Below, in pieces: positions 1-5,917 of a DNA stretch of 8,103 nt. The first letter of the stretch is position 1, and each line of letters opens with the position of its first letter. The translations under genes and the position numbers were made by a program. The DNA lies in NCBI GenBank assembly GCA_003532715.1, contig DOEZ01000503.1, forward strand, positions 1 through 8,103. Direction: 5' to 3'. The stretch is from Planctomycetaceae bacterium. Lineage in GTDB: Bacteria; Planctomycetota; Planctomycetia; Pirellulales; Thermoguttaceae. Below the pieces are notes generated by a model, which made no database searches, was not told where the DNA came from, and was given only the letters and a program-made list of their open reading frames with translations.

Positions 1-2
1 CC

Positions 3-302
3 GTCTCGGCGCCGGTGGAGTCAACAAGTCTCGACGCGAAGGAGTTGGAACAGTTCCTGGTGAATTTCGTGGTGGAGCACACGGGCTATCCGCCAGAGAT
101 CGTCGAGTTGGACGCCGACCTCGAAGCCGACTTGGGCATCGACAGCATTAAGAAAGCCCAGTTGTTCGGCGAATTGGGCGAGTATTTCGACGTACAGCCG
201 TCGGACGACCTTTCGCTCGACGACTTCCCGACGCTTCGCCACGTGCTCGTTTTTCTTGCGAAATCCCAGGGTGGAGTTTCGTCGGGATCCCGCTCGATGT
301 AA
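3..302 (+). CDS. C-terminal acyl carrier protein domain of a PKS/PUFA-synthase-like protein (5' partial)
   Basis: The frame is open from the left edge to TAA at 300-302, so this is the tail of a larger gene. About 100 residues are visible. The core DLGIDSIKKAQLF is the phosphopantetheine attachment motif of acyl carrier proteins; its serine (codon 144-146) would carry the 4'-phosphopantetheine arm that tethers the growing acyl chain. Upstream acidic helix residues (ELDADLEADLG) and the later DDFPTLRHVLVFL helix complete a normal four-helix carrier fold of about 80 residues. The DSIKKAQ wording resembles carrier domains of type I PKS and PfaA-like PUFA synthases more than stand-alone fatty-acid ACP (typically DSLD). 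A GTG at 15 could start a 95-residue free ACP, but the frame continues upstream without a stop and no clear ribosome site precedes it. The domain call is firm; the host enzyme is inferred. Confidence 0.85.
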   Translation, partial: VSAPVESTSLDAKELEQFLVNFVVEHTGYPPEIVELDADLEADLGIDSIKKAQLFGELGEYFDVQPSDDLSLDDFPTLRHVLVFLAKSQGGVSSGSRSM

Positions 303-303
303 C

Positions 304-322
304 CCACGACCGACGTTCGTGG
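304..322 (+). terminator. Possible weak terminator hairpin after the carrier-protein gene
   Basis: CCACGA (304-309) and TCGTGG (317-322) form a perfect 6-bp stem around a 7-base loop, starting two bases after the TAA stop. No T-run follows, so this is not a classic intrinsic terminator. Its position directly after the stop is the main support. Confidence 0.3.
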
Positions 323-491
323 CCCATTCCGTCATGATGAACCAAGGGAGCATGCCGCCAATCATCTTCAGACTGCGGCAAGGCAGCCCCGTTAATCGCT
401 TATTACAAATCAAGGCATGCGGTTTGCTCAAGCTGCCCGAACAGGAAGGCTTCAAATACAGGGGTGGGAGAAGCGGGGATGCCCCCGGACG

Positions 492-527
492 ATCAGAATA
501 GGAGGCGGGCTGAGAGCCTATTCTGAT
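492..527. repeat. 11-bp perfect inverted repeat
   Basis: ATCAGAATAGG (492-502) is matched exactly by CCTATTCTGAT (517-527), with a 14-base GC-rich loop between them. As RNA it would be a stable hairpin. No T-run follows on either strand, so an intrinsic terminator is unlikely. It could be a protein-binding dyad, a repeat-element end or a small structured RNA. Confidence 0.6.
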
Positions 528-779
528 TGCCACGTGGCCGGGTGAAGCGGCCAAAAGCAGCGACAGGCCATGGCGGACTCTCAGACGCGACAAGAAGCTC
601 GCTCGCAGCCTCGCACGCCGTGAAGGTCTTTGGGACCAAGGTTCGCCCGAAGGCTCTCAGGCGATCTTTGAAAGCCATCTGCGGGCATGTCACGGCCAGC
701 CGACTGGTCCTCGGGCTGTTGCGGCACCAGCCTTGTCCTGCGGGCATCACTCGCGCTGTCAGCGTGGGGTCGGTTGTGG

Positions 780-805
780 CCGGACGGGCTGGTCATCCTG
801 TCCGG
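780..805. repeat. 9-bp inverted repeat / hairpin
   Basis: CCGGACGGG (780-788) pairs with CCTGTCCGG (797-805) around an 8-base loop, with one G-T wobble in the stem. There is no gene close enough to make it an obvious terminator. Function unknown. Confidence 0.45.
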
Positions 806-1002
806 ATGGAATGACGCTGGGCAGCAATAACGAACTTACTCACCCGACGCCCGGCGAACAGCCATTGGGACTCCTTGATGGCGATGACGGCTGTTTTGAG
901 GCGGGTGCCGAGATGGGAGGGAGGCAGGATCGCGAGCCCTGCGGAACTGAAGCTGGGGGACTTCTTCCGGTGGGTAGGCCCGTTCTGGGCAGGTGTCCGG
1001 CG

Positions 1003-1051
1003 CGGGTGTCATGACACCCGGACCACCCCGTTTACACCCGTTTTGACACCC
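1003..1051. repeat. 18-bp perfect palindrome followed by 10-bp-phased ACACCC-type repeats
   Basis: CGGGTGTCATGACACCCG (1003-1020) is a perfect palindrome with no spacer. Its right arm starts a series whose units recur about every 10 bases: ATGACACCCG (1011-1020), GACCACCCCG (1021-1030), TTTACACCCG (1031-1040) and TTTTGACACC (1041-1050). One helical turn between units would put each on the same DNA face, as expected of a cooperative protein-binding array such as an operator, iteron set or recombinase arm sites. It lies about 80 bases from the broken tRNA, the usual distance for accessory sites around an attachment core. What binds it is unknown. Confidence 0.55.
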
Positions 1052-1128
1052 TTTCGCGAGAAGAGTGGAAACACGAAAAACCCTATTTTTTCCGAGGTTT
1101 ACAGCGTTTCCGGGTGCGGTCGGGTTCC

Positions 1129-1167
1129 ATTAAAAGTCCGTTGCTCTACCGACTGAGCTACAGCCTC
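1129..1167 (-). pseudogene. 5' half of tRNA-Lys(UUU), interrupted at the anticodon loop
   Basis: Read on the minus strand from 1167 down, the parts fit a tRNA exactly: acceptor 5' strand GAGGCTG (1167-1161), TA at positions 8-9, D-stem GCTC/GAGC (1158-1155 and 1146-1143) enclosing AGTCGGTA, A26, anticodon-stem strand ACGGA (1141-1137) and loop CTTTTAA with anticodon TTT (1134-1132). The next base T (1129) still pairs, but then the sequence reads GGAACCCG where CCGT is needed. No T-arm (GTTCGA) and no CAGCCTC acceptor strand follow in at least 800 bases. It is therefore a half tRNA, unable to be charged. A break at the anticodon loop is typical of tyrosine-recombinase attachment sites. The cell should have an intact tRNA-Lys elsewhere. 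Confidence 0.75.
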
Positions 1168-1211
1168 TTGGGTGGCCTTCCTTCAAATGAAGGCTGGGGC
1201 CGAACAAAGTA

Positions 1212-1240
1212 GTTTACCCGATCTTCGGATTGACGTAAAC
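1212..1240 (-). terminator. Possible terminator hairpin downstream of the isomerase-like gene
   Basis: GTTTAC (1212-1217) pairs with GTAAAC (1235-1240), and CCGA/TCGG (1218-1221, 1225-1228) pairs inside it, leaving one bulge of six bases. It lies about 80 bases past the minus-strand stop at 1319. The bases that follow on the minus strand (TACTTTGTT) are only mildly T-rich, so the terminator call is weak. Confidence 0.3.
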
Positions 1241-1318
1241 CGCCCGGGAAAAAGCGAAATGCGGATTTGACGGGGCGAAAGCCAGGGTACCCTCGCGACA
1301 AGGCGGACGCCACCGAGA

Positions 1319-2239
1319 TCAGGCGGGCTTCGCGGCAGCCAGTTTCTCGGCCATCCGGTCGAAGTACTCGACGCACTTCGCCATGTTGGCGACCAGTTCG
1401 GGCGTGTCGTGCTCGTATTCCATCGCGAAGAAACCCTGAAACTTCTGCCGATGTACTTCGGCAAGGACGGCTTCGAGGTTGCCCACGCCGGTTCCCCAGG
1501 GGACGTCATGAGCCGAGCGGACGCCGAACTTGTTGAGATCCTTCAGGTGGAACGAGACGAGTCGTCCCTCGAGCGCCCGAAGGGCCTCGAGCGGGTCGAT
1601 GCCCGACCGCATCCAATGGCCCGTGTCGCAACAAGCGCCAATGCGTTTCGAGCGGTTCTTGCAGACCTCGAGAACCGTTCGGTAATCCCAATAACGCGAA
1701 GGCTTGGGGTGATTGTGGACGGCCAGATTCACGCCGTATTCGTCGCAGAGCTTTTCCAGCGTGTCGAAGGCGTCGGGAAGCGGCTCGGAGACGAGCGTTT
1801 CGACGCCCATTTCCTTGGCGAAATCGAACGTCTTGCGAGCCTCGGATTCTTCCTTGGTCAGGTTGCAGACGCCGAAATTGACCAGCTTGACCCCCGCATC
1901 GTTCAGGCGACTCTTGACCTCGGCGCGGAGCGCCGGCGTCAGGTCGACGTTCATCATGACGTCGGGTTTTTCCTTGCTCAGGCGTTGGCCCGGATAGGCT
2001 TCGATGCAGCTTAGTCCCAACGACGCGTTCTTGTCGATGGCTTCGAACAGGGAGAACTTTCGAAATGCGTAAGCCTGCGCCCCAAGTCGCCAGCCGAGCT
2101 TCTTCGCGGATGACGCATTGCGTGACAGTGGCAACAACTCGTCGGCATCAGCCCTATGGCCCAGTCGACCAAGGCTCAGCACCGTGGCCGCCGTCGCAGT
2201 CATCTTCAGGAAGGCGCGGCGAGACGTTGAGATGGCCAT
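1319..2239 (-). CDS. Tat-exported sugar phosphate isomerase/epimerase-like TIM-barrel protein
   Basis: This 306-residue protein starts at ATG 2239, with AGGAG six bases upstream (2250-2246). Residues 5-12 (TSRRAFLK) followed by a hydrophobic stretch to about 24 form a twin-arginine signal, so a folded, probably metal-bound protein is exported. Residues 48-300 fit the xylose-isomerase-like TIM barrel (AP endonuclease 2 superfamily). Likely metal or substrate residues are E80 (IEAYPG), E152 (VSEP), H175/H177 (AVHNHP), D205/H208 (CDTGHW), H231 (SFHLKD) and E274 (AMEYE). Planctomycetes carry many such annotated sugar phosphate isomerase/epimerase proteins, mostly without a proven reaction. The frame stays open upstream to 2956, but that extension lies antisense to the promoter region and the kinase start and would bury the Tat signal. 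Divergent from the kinase. Family is sure; substrate unknown. Confidence 0.9.
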   Translation of the reverse strand: MAISTSRRAFLKMTATAATVLSLGRLGHRADADELLPLSRNASSAKKLGWRLGAQAYAFRKFSLFEAIDKNASLGLSCIEAYPGQRLSKEKPDVMMNVDLTPALRAEVKSRLNDAGVKLVNFGVCNLTKEESEARKTFDFAKEMGVETLVSEPLPDAFDTLEKLCDEYGVNLAVHNHPKPSRYWDYRTVLEVCKNRSKRIGACCDTGHWMRSGIDPLEALRALEGRLVSFHLKDLNKFGVRSAHDVPWGTGVGNLEAVLAEVHRQKFQGFFAMEYEHDTPELVANMAKCVEYFDRMAEKLAAAKPA

Positions 2240-2330
2240 GAAGTGCTCCTTGATTTCAAAAGGCAGAACGGGGGCGAGGGACGTCTCGGAACTGCGAGCT
2301 TGCCACGCGTCGCGCGTTCGGTTCAACCTA

Positions 2331-2359
2331 ATTGTAACCGCGACAAGCCGTGGTTGAAA
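2331..2359 (-). promoter_or_regulatory. Candidate sigma70-type promoter for the isomerase-like gene
   Basis: On the minus strand TTTCAA (2359-2354) and TACAAT (2336-2331) are separated by 17 bases. The -10 matches consensus at five of six positions; the -35 is poor. Transcription would begin near 2324, giving a leader of about 85 bases before ATG 2239. Confidence 0.35.
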
Positions 2360-2404
2360 GATTTCGAGAGAGTTAGATAGTGCCCGCATGGCGGGGGGGT
2401 GTTC

Positions 2405-2433
2405 TTGCTCAGCGTCGCGCATGCAAGTATAAT
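2405..2433 (+). promoter_or_regulatory. Candidate sigma70-type promoter for the kinase
   Basis: TTGCTC (2405-2410) and a perfect TATAAT (2428-2433) are separated by 17 bases. The -10 stands out in this GC-rich DNA. Transcription would begin near 2440, giving a leader of about 150 bases to ATG 2588. The -35 keeps only the TTG of the consensus. Confidence 0.5.
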
Positions 2434-2587
2434 GAGGTTCTGGGTTAGACATCTTCTCTTCTGTGTCAGTCTGCAAGTCGCGTGGGTGGGTAGGATCCCG
2501 CCAGGGTATGCGATTCACTCTCGAACGGAACTCAATTTGGTTGTTCGGCAGGATTGTGAGCGTCCGACTGCCCGGCAAGGACCGACC

Positions 2588-5382
2588 ATGACCTCCACTA
2601 ATCGACCCGGTGAACTCCCGTTGCACGCCGGCGGTCCCGACCGCGAGGAAGCGTCCGTGGTCGGCCCCCAGGGGGCGGGTTCCATGCCGCATTCGGACGA
2701 TCAGCAGACGGTTATTTCCAGCCGTTCGCCCCTGTCGCCCGGTTCGGGCGACGCTCCCGTCGGCATTGAATCGGGCGGCTTGAAACCAGGTGACATGCTG
2801 GGCGACTACGAGATCCTCGCTTTGTCGGCGGGGGGGGGATGGGCCGGGTTTACCGAGGCCGCGATCGGCAACTGGCTCGACAAGTTGCCCTGAAGGTCTT
2901 ACCCGTGACACATACGGGCGACACGGAGACCGTGCTTCGTTTTCGCAATGAGGCACGGTCTGCAGCCCGACTGGACCACGAGAGCATTGCCCGCGTGTAT
3001 CATGTCGGCGAGGACCGGGGAATACCGTACCTCGTGTTTGAATTCGTGGAGGGGCCGACCGTTCGAACGCTGGTCGAGCAGCACGGTCCCTTGCCGTTGC
3101 CGCAGGCGGTCAGCTACACCCTCCAGGTGGCCGACGCACTGGTCCATGCTGACGAGCGTGGCGTGGTCCATCGGGACATCAAGCCGTCGAACATGATCAT
3201 TACGTCCGATGGTCATGTCAAGCTGATCGACATGGGTCTGGCTCGCATTCAGGGACCCGACGAATCCGCGACCGATTTGACGGCCAGCGGGGTTACGCTG
3301 GGAACATTCGACTATATCTCACCCGAGCAGGCGCGCGATCCTCGCGTCGTGGACACTCGGAGCGACATCTATTCGTTGGGGTGTGCGTTTTTCTTCATGC
3401 TTGCCGGCCGGCCCCCGTTTCCCGAAGGCACGGTGCTGCAGAAACTACTGCAGCACCAAGCCGATAGGCCCCCGGAGATCGCCGAGTTCCGGCCGGAGCT
3501 GCCCGAGGAAGTCTCGCGCGTGTTGCGCAAGATGCTGGCGAAGGACCCAAGCCATCGTTATCAGACGCCGATGGAATTGGTGGAGCAGCTTCAGTTTCTG
3601 GCCGAGCAAATCGGCTTGCGTCCGTTGGGGCCGGCTCACCGGATTTGGCTGGCTCCGCAACCGAGGCCCGTGCCGTTTCTTCAACGCCATCTGCCTTGGA
3701 TCGCGCCCTTGGCGGCGCTTCTGTGCATCGGGGCGGCAATAGAATTGCTTTCGAGGAGCGAGACCGATCCCCCCGTGCCGACGAGCACTCGCGAGACAGC
3801 TCTGATGCCCGTGGAGGAAAGAATCGACGACCTGCCGTCGCCGGAACCCTCGTCGCCCGCGGATTCCGCGGGTAACGTCGTTGAAAAGCCGTCGGGGAGT
3901 CCTCGCGAGCCGAATGGAGCGGCAAGCGGCTCCTCGGCCGGCCGATTGCCATCCTCGCCGGCTACCACGGGGGGAATGACCGGCGATGGTCGCGTCGAAC
4001 CGGCCATTGACGACGTGTGGAGCGAACGTTCGACGTTGCCGCCGCTCGATGCGGGCATGGGGGCGCTCGAAGACGTAGTGACGGGGACGAACGAGACAAT
4101 TGACTCCGCCGTGTTTCCCGAAGGTTTTTCGCCGCCCGACCTGCTCTGGTCGTCGTCGGCGGCCGTGCCCGCGAGAGATAACGGGGTTCTGACGGTCGGC
4201 ATTGGCTCCTCGGGGGCGAACGACTTTTCGACACTTGCCGCCGCGTGTGCGGCGGCACGAACGGGCGACATTATCGAATTGTGCCACGACGGGCGTCGTG
4301 AGGAGCGGCCGTTTGAAGTCCCGAACGCGAAACTGACCATACGCGCCCGTCAGGGCTATCGACCCGTGATCGTTTTTCGTCCCGATGAAGACGATCCGGT
4401 TACCTATCCTCGCCGGATGATCACCTTGCCGGAAGGCGATTTGACGTTGGTGAACGTGGCGATCGAAATGGAGATTCGACCCGAGTTGCCGGCGAGTCAG
4501 TGGGTTCTCTGGGAAATGGGACGAACGGCCTCGTTGCGTCTTCGGCAATCGTCGCTGACCGTTCGGAACGGCCATAATCATGACGTGACGGTCTTTCGCG
4601 CGAAGCCGTCGCCGAATTCCGACCGCGTCGGTGCAACACAGAACTCTGAATTGGCGGCATCGCCCCAGATTGAAATCGACGATTGCGTGATTCGAGGGCG
4701 AGCCACGATATTGCGAGCCGAGGAACTTCAACCAGTCCAGCTAACATGGAATAACGGGCTGCTGGTTACCGATCAGTGGTTCCTCTGGGTCCAGGGAGGC
4801 GATCGGGAGATATTGGCCGGCGATTCCATCGTGGTTCGCCTGAAGCACTTGACCGGGGTCGTGGGGCAGGGTCTGTGCCGGCTCGACAACAGCCGTCTCG
4901 CGCCGGCTCGGCAGTTGCCGGTTCGCGTCGAGTGCTCCGACAGCCTTCTTCTGGTGGCGTTCCCTCAGGGCGCGTTGATCGAATTGCTGGGTGAGTATCC
5001 CTACAATCTTTCGGAGTGGTTTACCTGGACGGGAAACCGAAACGGCTATTTCGGATCAAGCATCTTTCAGCGAATGGACAACCTGACTCAGCATCTGCCG
5101 CCCGAGGTGCTTGATTTCCAGGGCTGGCTGGACCGCTGGCCGGGAAACGATATCCATTCGCAATGGGGCCGAATCGATTTCGTCGTGCCGTTCGATTCGG
5201 GTCGATCGCCCGATTCGTTCACGGCAGCCGATTTTCGGCTTACCGACTCGCGCGAGAATTGGGCTCGCGGAGGGGCGTCGGACGGCACCGATCTTGGTGC
5301 CGCCCTCGACCGATTGCCGGCCGTTCCGTTATCGAGCGGCGCGGCCGCCATGAGGGCCGAGTCGCGTGCGGCGAGCCCCTGA
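2588..5382 (+). CDS. Membrane Ser/Thr protein kinase with beta-helix-like ectodomain, frameshifted at a G9 tract
   Basis: The start is ATG 2588, with AAGGA six bases upstream. A Ser/Pro-rich leader ends in LGDYEILALSAGG, the first strand of a Hanks-type kinase. The frame then breaks at nine G (2830-2838); left unshifted it stops at 2891-2893. The rest is intact in another frame from ATG 2839: 847 codons beginning MGRVYRGRD. In that numbering: VALK lysine K19, alpha-C E38, catalytic HRDIKPSN (D113), DMG (D131, in place of DFG), SPE (161-163), one membrane helix (about 286-304), a Ser/Pro/Gly-rich linker, then from about 448 a beta-helix-like ectodomain (GSSGANDFSTLAAACAA near its start). The end, GASDGTDLGAALDRLP, resembles tails of planctomycete beta-helix proteins. 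The joined product would be about 930 residues. Used from 2839 alone, it lacks the first strand and most of the ATP loop. Sequencing error, slippage, phase variation or a true pseudogene all remain possible. Confidence 0.85.
2830..2838 (+). other. G9 homopolymer at the kinase frameshift
   Basis: Nine consecutive G sit exactly where the kinase changes frame. Seven G give the family-like LSAGGMGRVYRG; ten also restore the frame but add a glycine. With nine, the leader frame reads on as LSAGGGWAGF and stops at 2891-2893. Confidence 0.85.
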
Positions 5383-5394
5383 ATTTTCTTCCTC

Positions 5395-5422
5395 TCGCGG
5401 ATCGCGACGTCCGTCACGGACG
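5395..5422. terminator. Two small hairpins between convergent genes, possible bidirectional terminator
   Basis: TCGCG/CGCGA (5395-5399, 5403-5407, 3-base loop) is followed directly by CGTCCG/CGGACG (5408-5413, 5417-5422, 3-base loop). The loop of the second is the msrA stop codon (TCA on this strand, TGA on the minus). Kinase and msrA stops are only 31 bp apart, so a shared terminator would be economical. Neither hairpin has a T-run after it. Confidence 0.3.
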
Positions 5423-5890
5423 ACGATGGCAAGCCGCCATTCCGTGCTTCGCAAAGTACTGCTGGTGATATTCCTCGGCGCGATAGAAGACGCCGGCGGG
5501 GACAATCTCGGTGACGATCGGCCGCGACTGGCGTCCCGATTTGGCCAGCCTTTGCTTTGAGGCCACGGCCGCCTGTCGCTGGGCGTCGTCGTGGTGGAAA
5601 ATGGCCGACCGATACTGCGACCCGACGTCGGGGCCTTGGCGGTTCGGCGTCGTCGGATCGTGGCAACTCCAGAACACGTCGAGCAGGGCGTCGTAGGTGA
5701 CCTTTGCGGGGTCGAACACGACCTGGACCGCCTCGGCGTGGCCCGTCTTGTCGGAACAGACGTCTTCGTAGGTCGGGTTCTCCCAGTCGCCGCCGGTATA
5801 TCCGACGGCCGTTTCGACCACCCCGGCGACTTGGCGAAACGCGTCCTCGACCCCCCAAAAACACCCCGCCGCGAATGTGGCAATCTCCAT
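5414..5890 (-). CDS. msrA: Peptide methionine (S)-S-oxide reductase MsrA
   Basis: This enzyme reduces methionine-S-sulfoxide in proteins and free form back to methionine, using thioredoxin. The 158-residue product starts MEIATFAAGCFWG: C10 of GCFWG is the catalytic cysteine. Further family blocks are VGYTGG (29-34), PTYEDVC (39-45), GHAEAVQVVFDP with E53 as the acid-base glutamate, CHDPTTPNRQGPDVGSQYRS, and EEYHQQYF. A single cysteine, C154, lies near the short tail and may act as the resolving cysteine; the longer E. coli-type tail with two is absent. An in-frame ATG at 5914 would add eight residues, but ATG 5890 starts right at the conserved fold and has GGAG at 5905-5902, a rather long spacing. 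The symporter stop is 27 bp upstream on the same strand, suggesting co-transcription. No signal peptide: cytoplasmic. Confidence 0.93.
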   Translation of the reverse strand: MEIATFAAGCFWGVEDAFRQVAGVVETAVGYTGGDWENPTYEDVCSDKTGHAEAVQVVFDPAKVTYDALLDVFWSCHDPTTPNRQGPDVGSQYRSAIFHHDDAQRQAAVASKQRLAKSGRQSRPIVTEIVPAGVFYRAEEYHQQYFAKHGMAACHRRP

Positions 5891-5917
5891 GATGGATCGT
5901 TCTCCAGCTTGCATGGG

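Larger units (their letters stand above)
303..1128. other. Gene-poor stretch with inverted repeats; possible mobile-element remnant
   Basis: About 825 bases lie between the carrier-protein stop and the broken tRNA without a convincing gene. Open frames here are short (under about 95 codons), overlap on both strands, lack good ribosome sites and show no family I recognise. What the stretch does hold is secondary structure: the 492-527 inverted repeat, a 10-bp palindrome GCCACGTGGC (529-538), a 6-bp hairpin TGGCCG/CGGCCA (535-553), the 780-805 hairpin, and the palindrome with phased repeats at 1003-1051. Together with the interrupted tRNA at its right border, this suggests a decayed or non-coding end of an integrated element. 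No integrase, transposase or excisionase reading frame can be recognised, so the call is an inference. Confidence 0.35.
2240..2587. other. Divergent intergenic region between isomerase-like gene and kinase
   Basis: This 348-base gap separates two divergent starts and should hold both promoters. Besides the two promoter candidates listed separately, it contains a small hairpin CCCGC-ATG-GCGGG (2383-2395) that runs into a G7 tract (2393-2399), just left of the kinase -35 candidate. No convincing small gene is visible. Confidence 0.5.

Noticed and set aside
527..814. 95-codon plus-strand frame in the gene-poor stretch
   Set aside because: TTG start inside an inverted repeat, no ribosome site, no recognisable motif, and competing frames of similar length on both strands.
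836..865. Minus-strand AAGGAG followed by ATG, encoding MAVRRASGE
   Set aside because: Only nine residues before a stop; a good ribosome site alone is weak evidence, although it could be a leader peptide.
300..1128. Group I intron inside the tRNA-Lys anticodon loop
   Set aside because: No 3' tRNA half (CCGT, GTTCGA or CAGCCTC on the minus strand) occurs in the next 800 bases and no intron core motif is recognisable.
875..1156. 93-codon plus-strand frame reading through the palindrome and repeats into the tRNA fragment
   Set aside because: Overlaps the tRNA half and repeat block, has no recognisable domain and no convincing start.
1175..1194. Hairpin GCCTTC/GAAGGC beside the tRNA fragment
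   Set aside because: Short stem with ambiguous pairing and no T-run; likely chance.
1409..2014. 201-codon plus-strand frame opposite the isomerase-like gene
   Set aside because: Antisense shadow; the minus-strand protein has clear TIM-barrel motifs and a Tat signal.
2240..2956. N-terminal extension of the isomerase-like gene to a 545-residue protein
   Set aside because: It would run antisense across the promoter region and the kinase start, bury the Tat signal, and ignore the well-spaced AGGAG before ATG 2239.
3445..4731. 428-codon open frame on the minus strand inside the kinase
   Set aside because: It is rich in Arg, His and Gly, has no family resemblance and mirrors the kinase codons; high-GC genes commonly open such shadow frames.
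5088..5864. 258-codon minus-strand frame over msrA and the kinase end
   Set aside because: Arg/Gly-rich shadow of the msrA frame and kinase; the MsrA motifs are in a different frame.
5891..5914. Earlier msrA start at ATG 5914
   Set aside because: No ribosome site before it and eight extra residues not expected in the family; ATG 5890 has GGAG upstream.
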